NCBI RefSeq assembly: GCF_002234375.1 | Contig: NZ_NMQV01000022.1 | Span: forward strand, 35,203-99,202 | Reading direction: 5' to 3' | Length of the DNA: 64,000 nucleotides | DNA from: Pseudomonas fluvialis | Lineage (GTDB): Bacteria > Pseudomonadota > Gammaproteobacteria > Pseudomonadales > Pseudomonadaceae | Part shown: positions 14,689-27,313 of the stretch, in pieces | How the letters are laid out: each line of letters begins with the position of its first letter | Numbering within the stretch: position 1 is the stretch's first letter | The notes under the pieces: model-generated | Seen by the model: only the letters and a program-made list of their open reading frames with translations | Databases searched by the model: none | What the model was told of the DNA's origin: nothing | Translations under genes and position numbers: made by a program

Positions 14689-16245
14689 ATGGCTGCTTTC
14701 AATCGTTTTCGCCTCTTTCACTGGCTACTGGCCGGTTTTTTCCTGGGCGCCTACCTCAGCGGTGACGACGCCGAGACCCTGCATATCTGGCTGGGCTACG
14801 GCCTGCTGGTGCTGCTGGTGTGGCGTTTGCTGATCGTGCCGCTGCGCTTGCGTGGTTTTCCGCAGTTGCTGCCGCCGAAGGGACAGCTCAAAACGCCCTC
14901 ACGCCTGGCTGTCGGCAAGTGGCTGACCGCCGCGGCGCTGGGCAGTTTTGCCATGGCCAGCCTGATTGGTTTGGGCATGGTCGATAATGGCGATGTGCTG
15001 GCCGTTCTGCCGGGTGTCGGGCCCGACGTATTTGGCGCTGCCAGCGATATCAATTTCGTGGGCTGGATGGGCGATGCCGAAGAGGTGCACGAGTTCTTTG
15101 CCAACCTGGGCCTCTGGCTGATTGGCCTGCATGTTCTTTATGTACTGCTGTTTCGCCGCCCGCTGGTCTGGCCGATGCTGCGTGGCGTATCCCGCCCGGG
15201 CGCGGCAGCTGAACCTGCCGCGCCGCGCCTGAGCGGGGCACCTGCTGCAGCGCAGTCCCTGACACGCCTGCGGGTGGTGGCGCGTCATGAAGAAACCGCC
15301 GACAGCTGCTCGCTGCTCTTGCAGGTGCCGCAGGAGCAGCGCAGCCGTTTTGTTGCCAAGCCAGGGCAGTTTCTGACCGTGCAGGTGCCGGGCGAGGAGG
15401 GCCCCGTTCGTCGCTGCTATTCGTTGTCACAGTTGCCCGATAGCGAGGGTGTGCTGCGTGTGACGATCAAACGCGCCCGGGCCGGCAAGGTATCCAACTG
15501 GCTGCTGGACAACCTCAAGGCCGGTGACTGGCTGGAGGCGCTGCCGCCCGCAGGCCGCTTCGTTCCGAGCAGTTTGGATCAGGATGTACTGTTACTGGGC
15601 GCAGGAAGCGGCATTACACCGTTGCGCGCCATTCTCCAGGCGGTTCTGCAACAAGGCACAGGCCAGGTATTGCTGTTCTACGCCTGCAGAGATGGCGACT
15701 CGGTGATTTTTGCCGATGAGCTGACCCGTCTTGCGGCGGCTTACCCGGAGCGCTTCACGCTGTGTATCTGGCTTGATGCGCAGCAGGGCATCCCGGACAG
15801 TCAGGCAATGGCCAGGCAGTTGGCTGACTGGCCGGTAGCCGAGGCTTTTATCTGCGGTCCTGAGGCTTTTATGGGTAACGCCAAGGCGGCGCTGCGCCTG
15901 CGCGGTGTCGCCGAGTCGGCCATCCATCAGGAGTCTTTTGCCCTGACGAGCACGCGGCGTGATGTGCCTGGCACGGCGAGCCGGCTGAAAGTGACCCTTG
16001 CTGGCCGTCAACATAGTGTGCCGGTGGCTGGTCAGCAGGTGGTTCTGCAGGCTATGGAGCAGGCAGGTCTTGAGCCGCCTCAGGCCTGTCGTGCGGGGGT
16101 GTGCGGTGTGTGCCGTTGCCGGGTGGTGACAGGGCAGGCCAGCATGCTCAGCAACCAGGTACTTTCCGAGGAGGAGCAGCGTCAGGGCTGGATTCTCGCT
16201 TGCCAGGCGGTGGTTGGCAGCCCGTTCGTGGAGTTGCAGTACTGA
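14689..16245 (+). CDS. Cytochrome b561 fused to FAD/NAD(P)H reductase and 2Fe-2S ferredoxin domain
   Basis: 518 residues in three parts. Residues 1-175 form a four-helix b561 domain with His ligands H11, H32, H134 and H148. Residues 185-410 form a ferredoxin-NADP reductase-type module (RRCYSLSQ for FAD, LLLGAGSGITPLRA for the nucleotide). The C-terminus is a plant-type ferredoxin with CxxxxCxxC (CRAGVCGVC) and a fourth Cys (LACQ). It could move electrons from cytoplasmic NAD(P)H through FAD, 2Fe-2S and haem b to periplasmic DHC and SHP. AGAGGA precedes the ATG. Confidence 0.88.
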   Translation: MAAFNRFRLFHWLLAGFFLGAYLSGDDAETLHIWLGYGLLVLLVWRLLIVPLRLRGFPQLLPPKGQLKTPSRLAVGKWLTAAALGSFAMASLIGLGMVDNGDVLAVLPGVGPDVFGAASDINFVGWMGDAEEVHEFFANLGLWLIGLHVLYVLLFRRPLVWPMLRGVSRPGAAAEPAAPRLSGAPAAAQSLTRLRVVARHEETADSCSLLLQVPQEQRSRFVAKPGQFLTVQVPGEEGPVRRCYSLSQLPDSEGVLRVTIKRARAGKVSNWLLDNLKAGDWLEALPPAGRFVPSSLDQDVLLLGAGSGITPLRAILQAVLQQGTGQVLLFYACRDGDSVIFADELTRLAAAYPERFTLCIWLDAQQGIPDSQAMARQLADWPVAEAFICGPEAFMGNAKAALRLRGVAESAIHQESFALTSTRRDVPGTASRLKVTLAGRQHSVPVAGQQVVLQAMEQAGLEPPQACRAGVCGVCRCRVVTGQASMLSNQVLSEEEQRQGWILACQAVVGSPFVELQY

Positions 16246-16322
16246 GCGGATAGCCCGGTACCGCAGCGATAGGAGGTTGTCCGCTGATTGTGTTGCGGGT
16301 TTTTACATCGGCCTGTATAGGG

Positions 16323-16361
16323 TTGCCAGCTCTTTAGTCTAGATGTACAAGTTGCGTACAA
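16323..16361 (+). promoter_or_regulatory. Promoter with 11-bp-spaced GTACAA repeats
   Basis: TTGCCA (16323-16328) and TACAAG (16346-16351) are 17 bases apart and look like sigma-70 hexamers. Overlapping the -10 are direct repeats GTACAA at 16345-16350 and 16356-16361, exactly 11 bases apart. That spacing and the TACA core recall the operators of CarH/LitR B12-dependent MerR photoreceptors. The genes behind it are of the kind placed under LitR in pseudomonads. No such regulator is in this window. Confidence 0.45.
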
Positions 16362-16400
16362 CCTTTGTGGAATGAGTTCGACGCATTCCGGAGGTGTTGC

Positions 16401-16937
16401 GTGATACCAATTCGTGCGCTGCTGGCCGGCTGTCTGTTGCTGTTGTGCTGGAGCCAGTCGGCCCCGCTGCTGGCTGCCGAGTGGAAAAGCAACCTGCCGC
16501 AGGCGCGTTTGCTCGGGCAGGGCAGTTTCAGCTGGTTTGGCCTGCCGATCTATTCGGCCAATCTGTGGGCAGTTTCCGGCGAGGATGTGTTCGCCCGGCC
16601 CTTTGCGCTGGAGTTGACCTATCAGCGGCAGATCAGCCGCGAACGCCTGGTGCAGACCAGCCTGGAGGAAATTCGCCGTATGCAGGGCGCGGCCGTGGAT
16701 GAGTCGCGCATGCAGCGCTGGGCGCAGGAGATGCACCAGGCATTCGTTGATGTGCAGGCCGGCCGGCAGATCACCGGGGTGTACCTGCCGGGGCAGGGCG
16801 CGCGTTTCTATGTCGACGGCGAACTGCGCCACAGCGTCGCGGATGAGCCGTTTGCCCGGGCGTTCTTTTCCATCTGGCTGGGGCCGCAAACGCGTAGCCC
16901 CGCGTTGCGCCTGGCGTTGCTGGGGCAGGATCAATGA
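16401..16937 (+). CDS. Chalcone-isomerase-like exported protein
   Basis: 178 residues from GTG 16401, chosen because GGAGG lies six bases upstream; an upstream ATG lacks a site. A signal peptide (LLAGCLLLLCWSQSAPLLAA) precedes a domain starting LLGQGSFSWFGLPIYSANLW, typical of the bacterial chalcone-isomerase-like family. In bacteria this family is often lipid-binding or of unknown activity and is not part of flavonoid synthesis. It overlaps or abuts the DUF3833 lipoprotein gene and is part of a three-gene operon. Confidence 0.75.
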   Translation: MIPIRALLAGCLLLLCWSQSAPLLAAEWKSNLPQARLLGQGSFSWFGLPIYSANLWAVSGEDVFARPFALELTYQRQISRERLVQTSLEEIRRMQGAAVDESRMQRWAQEMHQAFVDVQAGRQITGVYLPGQGARFYVDGELRHSVADEPFARAFFSIWLGPQTRSPALRLALLGQDQ

Positions 16938-16945
16938 GGTGCACG

Positions 16946-17473
16946 ATGAAGCGTTGGTTGTGTGTGCTGGCCTGTGTCTGGCTGGCGGGGTGTACGGGTG
17001 TGCAGGTGGAAGACTATGCCGACCAGCAGCCGCGGCTCGATCTGCAGCAGTTCTTTGACGGGCCGGTGGAAGCCTGGGGGATGTTCCAGAACCGCTCGGG
17101 CAAGGTCATCAAGCGCTTCCATGTGCAGATCGACAGCCGCCGTGACGGCGAGCGGCTGATTCTTGATGAGCGTTTTACCTACAGCGATGGCAGCACTGAC
17201 CGGCGTGTCTGGACGCTGACGCCGGATGGCCAGCAGGCATGGCGCGGGACGGCGGCGGACGTGGCCGGCGAAGCGCGTGGCGAACTGGCCGGCAATGCCT
17301 TTCGCTGGCGCTACAGCCTCAACCTGCCGGTTGATGACCAGGTGTATGTGGTCCACTTCGATGACTGGATGTACCTGATTGATGAGCACACCCTGGTCAA
17401 CCGTGCCAGCATGCGCAAGTTCGGTATCGAGTGGGGGCAGGTCACCCTGTTCTTTCGGCGGCAAGTGCAATGA
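16946..17473 (+). CDS. DUF3833 lipoprotein
   Basis: 175 residues with a lipobox (VWLAGC) ending the signal peptide, so it is likely lipid-anchored. The body has LQQFFDGPVEAWGMFQNRSGKV and the RRVWTLTPDGQ and DDWMYLID segments seen in DUF3833. GAGGT lies five bases before the ATG at 16946; the ATG at 16934 overlapping the previous stop is an alternative. Function is unknown. The family travels with chalcone-isomerase-like and SDR genes in light- or stress-induced operons. Confidence 0.78.
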   Translation: MKRWLCVLACVWLAGCTGVQVEDYADQQPRLDLQQFFDGPVEAWGMFQNRSGKVIKRFHVQIDSRRDGERLILDERFTYSDGSTDRRVWTLTPDGQQAWRGTAADVAGEARGELAGNAFRWRYSLNLPVDDQVYVVHFDDWMYLIDEHTLVNRASMRKFGIEWGQVTLFFRRQVQ

Positions 17474-18171
17474 GCAGCCTGCGCTCACTGGGGCCAGCCT
17501 ACCGGGCACTGGTGATTGGCAGTAGTGGTGCGCTGGGCCAGGCCTTCTGTGCAGCCCTGCGCGCTGACGAGCAGTGTGTACTGCTCCGTGAGCTGTCGCG
17601 GCACAGCGATCCGCCGCTCGACTTGCAGGATGCGCCAGGTATTGCCGAGGCGGCCCGCCGGCTGGCCGAGGAAGCGCCCTATCAACTGATCCTGGTAGCC
17701 AGTGGCGTGCTGCACGACGCGACCATTCGCCCGGAAAAGTCACTGGCGGCGCTGGATGCCGAGGCGTTGCAGACGGTGTTCCAGATCAATGCGCTGGGTC
17801 CGGCGCTGTTGCTCAAGCACTTTCTGCCCCTGCTTGATCCACAGGGTGCCATGGCGCTGCTCTCGGCACGGGTGGGCAGTATCGCCGACAACCGCCTGGG
17901 TGGCTGGTATGCCTATCGCGCCTCCAAGGTGGCGCTGAACATGCTGGTGAAAACCGCGGCCATCGAGCTGGCCCGTCGCAAGCCGCGGGCACGCCTGCTC
18001 AGCCTGCATCCGGGCACGGTGCAGTCGAAACTGTCGCAGCCGTTCAGTGGCAGTGCGGCGGCTCGTCCGGCCGCGCAGGCGGCAGCACAGTTGCTGGCGT
18101 TGATCGATCGCAGCGAGCCGGCCGACAGCGGTGGTTTCTTTGCCTATGACGGCCAGCGCATTCCCTGGTAA
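17470..18171 (+). CDS. SDR-family oxidoreductase, C-factor/CsgA-like
   Basis: 233 residues. The cofactor loop is VIGSSGALGQ, and catalytic Tyr-x3-Lys lies in YRASKVALN, preceded by the Ser of LSARVGSI. It starts ATG at 17470 inside the stop of the DUF3833 gene (ATGA), so it is the third gene of the operon. It uses NAD(P)H in the cytoplasm; the substrate is unknown. Confidence 0.82.
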   Translation: MSSLRSLGPAYRALVIGSSGALGQAFCAALRADEQCVLLRELSRHSDPPLDLQDAPGIAEAARRLAEEAPYQLILVASGVLHDATIRPEKSLAALDAEALQTVFQINALGPALLLKHFLPLLDPQGAMALLSARVGSIADNRLGGWYAYRASKVALNMLVKTAAIELARRKPRARLLSLHPGTVQSKLSQPFSGSAAARPAAQAAAQLLALIDRSEPADSGGFFAYDGQRIPW

Positions 18172-18183
18172 GTCGGCCTTCCT

Positions 18184-18198
18184 ATCGAATTATTCGAT
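18184..18198. repeat. Short inverted repeat ATCGAA-TTA-TTCGAT
   Basis: A perfect 6+6 repeat with a three-base spacer, 13 bases behind the SDR stop and about 90 before the pirin start. It could be an operator for the pirin gene or a weak terminator. Nothing in the sequence decides. Confidence 0.3.
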
Positions 18199-18285
18199 GT
18201 TCTTGGCGCAGTTTTTCCACTTATTTTTCATTCTGGCTCGATGGATTATGCGCGCATCGCTGAATGTGCTGAACCGGAGCCTGCC

Positions 18286-18984
18286 ATGATCGAACGTCGT
18301 CCCTACGCCAGCCTGGGGCATGCCCAGCACGGCTGGCTGGAAGCCCGTCACCACTTTTCCTTTGCCGATTACCATGATCCGCAGCGCTTGCATTGGGGAC
18401 GCTTGCGGGTCTGGAATGACGACTGGATTGCCCCGCACAGTGGTTTTCCCGCGCACCCGCATCAGGACATGGAGATCATCACCTATGTTCGCGAGGGGGC
18501 GATCAGCCACCGCGACAGCCTGGGCAACCAGGGCCGCACGGCCGCAGGGGATGTGCAGGTAATGAGTGCCGGCAGTGGCATCGTGCACAGTGAATACAAC
18601 CTGGAAGATCAGCCGACACGCATCTTCCAGATCTGGATCATGCCCGAGCAGCGTGGCTTGCCGCCGTCCTGGGGCAATCGCCCTTTCCCGCGTGGCGAGC
18701 GCAGCGGGGCGTGGGTCGTCCTGGCCAGCGGCCTGCCCGGTGATGACCAGGCACTGCCAATCCGCGCCAATGCGCGGGTACTGGCCGCCAGCCTGGCAGC
18801 GGGGCAGACATTGCAGTACAGCCCGCAGGCGGGGCGCAAACTGTACCTGGTGCCGGCACTGGGTACGTTGGAGGTGAATGGCGTGCGCGCCGAGTGCGGT
18901 GATGGTCTGGCGATTGCCGGAGAAGAGCTGCTGCAGATTAGCGCACACGCAGCGAGCGAGATCGTCCTGGTGGATGCCGCCTGA
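18286..18984 (+). CDS. Pirin-family protein (bicupin)
   Basis: 232 residues with the pirin metal site: FPAHPHQDMEIITYV (two His) and GSGIVHSEYN (His and Glu) in the N-terminal cupin. Bacterial pirins include quercetin dioxygenases and redox-responsive regulators of central metabolism. The start ATG 18286 gives MIERRPYASLG and has GGAG upstream; 15 residues of extra reading frame upstream were dropped. It stands alone, convergent with the rhodanese gene. Confidence 0.85.
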   Translation: MIERRPYASLGHAQHGWLEARHHFSFADYHDPQRLHWGRLRVWNDDWIAPHSGFPAHPHQDMEIITYVREGAISHRDSLGNQGRTAAGDVQVMSAGSGIVHSEYNLEDQPTRIFQIWIMPEQRGLPPSWGNRPFPRGERSGAWVVLASGLPGDDQALPIRANARVLAASLAAGQTLQYSPQAGRKLYLVPALGTLEVNGVRAECGDGLAIAGEELLQISAHAASEIVLVDAA

Positions 18985-19013
18985 GTTTCAGCAGGCGGTT
19001 TTGCCACTGCCGC

Positions 19014-19406
19014 TTAGCACTGGCTACAGGTCGATGGGTTATCTGCCAGGGTCTTGCGGAACTGTTCATAGCCGCCGGCGTTGCGCACATGGCGATAGCC
19101 CAGTTGCCGCAACTGGTCTTCGGCGATGGACGAGCGACGGCCACTGCGGCAATAGACGACGATCGGCGTCTGTTTGTCCGGCACCAGGCTGGCGATGCGC
19201 TCGGCAATCTGCTCGTGGGGCAGCAGCAGGGCGTTGTCCAGCGCCCCGCCGGCAAACTCTTCGGCACTGCGCACATCGATCAGTTGGCTGTTTTCCTGTT
19301 GCAGCAGGGCCAGTGCGCCTTGTTCGTCCACCGGGCCGGCCAGCGCCAGGCTGGTGTAGCTGAGGGTCAGGGCGCAGGCCAGGCGGGTGATCAGGCGAGT
19401 TTTCAT
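19014..19406 (-). CDS. Periplasmic rhodanese-like protein
   Basis: 130 residues: signal peptide to about residue 23 (TSLALAG), then a single rhodanese domain with DVRSAEEFAGGAL and the active-site loop CRSGRRS (Cys86). It should carry sulfane sulfur in the periplasm. Two more Cys close the C-terminus (STCSQC), which is unusual for a single-domain rhodanese and could form a disulfide or bind metal. Confidence 0.83.
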   Translation of the reverse strand: MKTRLITRLACALTLSYTSLALAGPVDEQGALALLQQENSQLIDVRSAEEFAGGALDNALLLPHEQIAERIASLVPDKQTPIVVYCRSGRRSSIAEDQLRQLGYRHVRNAGGYEQFRKTLADNPSTCSQC

Positions 19407-19552
19407 GGTGGATACTCCGGGTAGTTCTGTGGCAGGTTAAGCCCAACAAGGCGTTCTGCCAATCCTTGTCATCCAGCCTTCTTGTTGCTGTCGTCAGGTT
19501 GTCATCGACCTGTCCTGCAATGGCGGGCAGCCCACTGTGAAGCAGGACTGAG

Positions 19553-20404
19553 ATGAGCCAACGCCACCCGCTACTGAAGAAATGCCTGTTTCCCGCCGCC
19601 GGTTATGGCACGCGCTTCCTGCCGGCGACCAAGGCCATGCCCAAGGAGATGCTGCCGGTGGTGAACAAGCCGCTGATCCAGTACGGGGTGGAAGAAGCCT
19701 TGCAGGCTGGCCTGCATGAAATCGCCATGGTAACCGGGCGTGGCAAGCGTGCCCTGGAAGATCATTTCGATGTCAGCTACGAGCTGGAACAGCAGATTCA
19801 GGGCAGTGACAAGGAGCGCTACCTGTATGGCATTCGCCATTTAATCGAACACTGCAGTTTTTCCTACACCCGCCAGGTCAGCATGCGCGGCCTGGGGCAT
19901 GCGATTCTCTGCGGTCGCCCGCTGATTGGTGACGAGCCTTTTGCCGTAGTGCTGGCGGACGATCTCTGTCTGAACCTGCAAGGGGATGGCGTGCTGGCGC
20001 AGATGGTCCAGCTGTACCGGCAGTTTCGCTGCTCCATCGTGGCCATCGAGGAGGTGCCGGCGGCCGATACCCATAAGTACGGCATTGTCGCGGGGGAGGC
20101 GATTCGCGATGACCTGCTGCGCATCCAGCACATGGTGGAGAAGCCCGAGCCGGCAAAGGCACCGTCCAACCTGGCGATCATCGGGCGCTACATCCTCACC
20201 CCGGATATCTTCGACCTGCTGGAGCAGACGGCGCCTGGCAAGGGCGGTGAAATCCAGCTCACCGATGCCTTGCAGCGCCAGGCTGCCGAGGGGTGCGTGA
20301 TCGGCTACCGTTTTCGCGGCCAGCGCTTCGATTGCGGCAGTGCCGAGGGCTATATCCAGGCCAGCAATTTCTGCTTCGAGCACTTCTACCGCAAGGGCTT
20401 GTAA
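19553..20404 (+). CDS. galU: UTP-glucose-1-phosphate uridylyltransferase GalU
   Basis: 283 residues. It has the nucleotidyltransferase start FPAAGYGTRFLPATKAMPKEM, then the VVNKPLIQYGVEEA segment and AVVLADDL with the metal-binding Asp. It makes UDP-glucose for LPS core, exopolysaccharide and trehalose. AGGA precedes the ATG. The gene ends directly against the metH stop without a spacer. Confidence 0.95.
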   Translation: MSQRHPLLKKCLFPAAGYGTRFLPATKAMPKEMLPVVNKPLIQYGVEEALQAGLHEIAMVTGRGKRALEDHFDVSYELEQQIQGSDKERYLYGIRHLIEHCSFSYTRQVSMRGLGHAILCGRPLIGDEPFAVVLADDLCLNLQGDGVLAQMVQLYRQFRCSIVAIEEVPAADTHKYGIVAGEAIRDDLLRIQHMVEKPEPAKAPSNLAIIGRYILTPDIFDLLEQTAPGKGGEIQLTDALQRQAAEGCVIGYRFRGQRFDCGSAEGYIQASNFCFEHFYRKGL

Positions 20405-24115
<3,711 letters not shown>

Positions 24116-24197
24116 CGGGTACTACCTGGCAGGGTGGAACAAAAGGTGGCGAATGATAGCAAGGTTGCATCGCTTCGCCGCATTCGGCAGATCATCA

Positions 24198-24210
24198 TGA
24201 ATCTAGCTCA
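24198..24210 (-). promoter_or_regulatory. Candidate MetR site between metH and cti
   Basis: On the minus strand TGAG-CTAGA-TTCA matches seven of eight defined bases of the MetR consensus TGAA-N5-TTCA, 83 bases upstream of metH. A match this short is expected often by chance. Its place before a known type of MetR target is what makes it worth noting. Confidence 0.3.
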
Positions 24211-24270
24211 TGTTGCTGCAAGGGTAGCCTGTTAGACTGTGCGCCTTTGTCCTACCTGCGAGGATTTGCC

Positions 24271-26562
24271 ATGTCCCTGTGTCTGCGGCGCTTCGCCGGT
24301 CTGCTCTGCCTGTCGCTCGCCTGGGCTGCCCAGGCCCTGGCCCAGCCGGTTTCCTACAGCCGGGATGTACAGCCGATCCTGCGCGACAAGTGTGTGGCCT
24401 GCCATGCCTGCTATGACGCGCCCTGCCAGCTGAACCTGGGGAGTGGCGAGGGGCTGTTGCGTGGCGCCAGCCAACAGGCGGTGTACAACGGTGGCCGTCT
24501 GCAGGCCCAGCAGCCCACGCGTCTGTATCTGGATGCGCAGGGCGAAGCGGCCTGGCGACGTCGCGGCTTTCATTCCGTGCTGCAGGCGCAGGATGGCCAG
24601 GCCGCCTTGCTGCAACGCATGCTGGAGCTGGGGCGTGAGCACCAGTGGGCAGACAACGCGCGCTTGCCGGATGACCTGGACATCGCCATCAACCGCGACA
24701 ACCAATGCCCGACGCCGAGCGATTTCAAGCGCTTTGCCCGCCACAATCCCTATGCCGGCATGCCCTTTGCGGTCAGCGGGCTGGACGAGGCGGAATACGC
24801 CACCTTGCAGCGCTGGCTGGCCCAGGGCGCGCCAGTCGATGAACAGCCCTTGCAGCCCACGGCGCAGGAGCAGGCGCAGCTGGCCGAGTGGGAAGCCTTC
24901 CTGAATGCCCCCGGTGCCCGCCAGGGGCTGGTGTCACGCTGGTTGTACGAGCACCTGTTCCTTGCCCATCTGTATTTTCAGCAAGGCGAGGATCGACACT
25001 TCTTCCAGTTGGTACGTTCGCGCACACCGAGCGGCCAGCCCATCGACCCGATCGCCACGCGCCGGCCCAATGACGATCCCGGTACGCAGTTCTACTATCG
25101 CCTGTGGCCGATCCAGGGCGTGATCGTGCACAAGACGCACATTACCTATGCGCTCAGTCCAGGCAAATTGCAGCGCGTGCGCGAGCTGTTCTTTGCCGAA
25201 GACTGGCCCCTGCAGGCCGTGCCTGGCTATGGCGCGCAACACCGTGCCAACCCGTTCGAGACGTTCCAGGCCATCCCGGCACAGGCGCGTTACCAGTTCA
25301 TGCTGGATGACGCGGAGTATTTCGTGCGCACCTTCATTCGCGGCCCGGTATGCCGCGGACAGATTGCCACGGATGTGATTCGTGATCATTTCTGGGCGCT
25401 GTTCCAGGCCCCGCAACGCGATCTGTACATCACCGACGCCAGCTATCGCCAGGCGGTGACGCCTCTGCTGGCCATGCCTGGGCAGTTCGATGACATCGCC
25501 GACCTGCCGGGCCTGTGGAGCGCCTACAAGAACAAGCGCAATGCCTATGAGGATGCGCGTCGCGCGGCCTATGCCGATGCCCCGGCGCCCAGCTGGTCGC
25601 AGTTGTGGATGGGCAATGACAATGCCCTGTTGAGCATCTTCCGCCAGCATGACAGTGCCTCGGTACGCAAGGGCCTGGTCGGCGCGGTGCCGCAAACCCT
25701 GTGGCTGCTCGACTACCCGCTGTTCGAACGCACCTACTACCAGTTGGTGGTCAACTTCGATGTGTTCGGCAATGTCTCGCACCAGGCACAGACGCGTCTG
25801 TACTTCGACCTGATCCGCAATGGCGCCGAGCTGAACTTCCTGCGCTTGATGCCGGCGGCTGCACGCCAGGCCTACCTGGACGACTGGTATCAGAACAGTG
25901 GCAAGCTGAAGATGTGGCTGGATTACAGCGCCGCCGACCTGCGCACACCGACGGCGCTGCACCTGCCGGGGAGCGACCCGCGCCAGGCTTTTGCCGAGGC
26001 GCTGCTGGAACGCGCTGGCACGCTGAATGCCCGGCCCGATCCGATCAACCGCTGTCGTGGCGCCTATTGTCATCGCCCCGGCCTGCCAGCAGCGCTGGCG
26101 GATGCCGAGCAAGCCCTGTCGCGCCTGGCGGCACGCCCGGCGGCCGGACTCAAAGTCATCGAGCAGCTGCCGGAAGCGACCCTGCTGCGTATCGACCTGG
26201 GCCAGGGGCAGCGGGAAATCTACAGCCTGCTGCGCAACCGCGCGCACAGCAACGTGGCGTTCATGATGGGCGAGAGCCTGCGCTACCAGCCGGGGCTGGA
26301 CACCCTCACGCTGTACCCCGGGGTGCTCAGCAGCTATCCGAACTTCCTGTTCAACGTGCCGCTGGCGGAGGTGCCGGCCTTTGTCGAGGCCATGCAGCAG
26401 GCACGCGATGCCCAGGCGTTTGGCGAGCTGGTGGCGCGCTGGGGGATTCGTCGCACCCACCCGCAGTTCTGGCGGTATTTTCATGACCTGGCCGACTACA
26501 TTGATGAGCACGAGCCGCGTGAATACGGGGTGCTGGATATGAACCGCTACCAGAACCTGTAG
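24271..26562 (+). CDS. cti: Fatty acid cis-trans isomerase Cti
   Basis: 763 residues with a signal peptide ending near AQALAQ, then a c-type haem site CVACH (C41-H45) followed by two further Cys (ACYDAPC). Cti converts cis to trans unsaturated phospholipid acyl chains from the periplasm in response to solvents, heat or salt. The start ATG 24271 has CGAGGA upstream and gives the signal peptide. Length is normal for the family. A promoter should lie in the gap shared with metH. Confidence 0.92.
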   Translation: MSLCLRRFAGLLCLSLAWAAQALAQPVSYSRDVQPILRDKCVACHACYDAPCQLNLGSGEGLLRGASQQAVYNGGRLQAQQPTRLYLDAQGEAAWRRRGFHSVLQAQDGQAALLQRMLELGREHQWADNARLPDDLDIAINRDNQCPTPSDFKRFARHNPYAGMPFAVSGLDEAEYATLQRWLAQGAPVDEQPLQPTAQEQAQLAEWEAFLNAPGARQGLVSRWLYEHLFLAHLYFQQGEDRHFFQLVRSRTPSGQPIDPIATRRPNDDPGTQFYYRLWPIQGVIVHKTHITYALSPGKLQRVRELFFAEDWPLQAVPGYGAQHRANPFETFQAIPAQARYQFMLDDAEYFVRTFIRGPVCRGQIATDVIRDHFWALFQAPQRDLYITDASYRQAVTPLLAMPGQFDDIADLPGLWSAYKNKRNAYEDARRAAYADAPAPSWSQLWMGNDNALLSIFRQHDSASVRKGLVGAVPQTLWLLDYPLFERTYYQLVVNFDVFGNVSHQAQTRLYFDLIRNGAELNFLRLMPAAARQAYLDDWYQNSGKLKMWLDYSAADLRTPTALHLPGSDPRQAFAEALLERAGTLNARPDPINRCRGAYCHRPGLPAALADAEQALSRLAARPAAGLKVIEQLPEATLLRIDLGQGQREIYSLLRNRAHSNVAFMMGESLRYQPGLDTLTLYPGVLSSYPNFLFNVPLAEVPAFVEAMQQARDAQAFGELVARWGIRRTHPQFWRYFHDLADYIDEHEPREYGVLDMNRYQNL

Positions 26563-26649
26563 CGCCCAGGGATAGACCTACTGAAATTGTCGGACTTTTG
26601 CCCGCCCGGTGATTGGCGTACACTGCGGCCATCACTGCGAGGAGTAGCC

Positions 26650-27231
26650 ATGAGCGCCATTACCGTTACCGAATCCGCCCAAGCCTATCTGGCCGACCTG
26701 CTGGCCAAGCAGAACACTCCGGGGATTGGTATTCGCATCTTCATCACCCAACCCGGCACCCAGTATGCGGAAACCTGCATTGCCTACTGCAAGCCGGGTG
26801 AACAGAAGGCTGAAGACACCCCGCTGGCGCTGGCCAGCTTCACTGCCTGGATCGATGCACTGAGCGAGCCTTTCCTCGATGAAGCGGTGGTTGACTACGC
26901 CACCGACCGCATGGGCGGACAGCTGACCATCAAGGCGCCGAATGCCAAGGTGCCGATGATCCGCGATGACAGCCCGATCAATGAGCGCATCAACTACTAC
27001 CTGCAGACCGAGATCAATCCGGGCCTGGCCAGCCACGGTGGCGAAGTGAGCCTGGTCGATGTGGATGATGGCGTAGCCATTCTGCGCTTTGGCGGTGGTT
27101 GCCAGGGCTGTGGCCAGGCCGATTACACGCTTAAGGAAGGCATCGAAAAGACCCTGCTCACGCGTATCCCCGAACTCAAGGGCGTACGCGACGTCACCGA
27201 CCACAGCAATCGCGAAAACGCCTACTACTGA
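26650..27231 (+). CDS. nfuA: Fe-S biogenesis protein NfuA
   Basis: 193 residues: an A-type-like N-terminal domain to about residue 95, then the Nfu domain with the cluster-binding [16 protein letters not shown] (C151 and C154). It carries 4Fe-4S clusters to client enzymes, especially under iron or oxidative stress. GAGGAG lies six bases before the ATG. A strong terminator follows immediately. Confidence 0.96.
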   Translation: MSAITVTESAQAYLADLLAKQNTPGIGIRIFITQPGTQYAETCIAYCKPGEQKAEDTPLALASFTAWIDALSEPFLDEAVVDYATDRMGGQLTIKAPNAKVPMIRDDSPINERINYYLQTEINPGLASHGGEVSLVDVDDGVAILRFGGGCQGCGQADYTLKEGIEKTLLTRIPELKGVRDVTDHSNRENAYY

Positions 27232-27240
27232 GTGGCTGCG

Positions 27241-27284
27241 ATAACGAAAAAGGCCAACCCCAGGGGGTTGGCCTTTTTCGTTAT
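27241..27284. terminator. Strong bidirectional terminator after nfuA
   Basis: A 20-bp perfect stem (27241-27260 with 27265-27284) with loop CAGG contains AAAAAGGCCAACCC and its complement, giving T-runs on both strands. It separates nfuA from the converging small gene. Confidence 0.95.
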
Positions 27285-27313
27285 ACCTGCGCGGGACTAG
27301 TCAACGGCTTCGC

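Noticed and set aside
24116..24270. Cobalamin riboswitch upstream of metH
   Set aside because: I looked for a B12-box-like conserved core and found none. The gap is also short for one.
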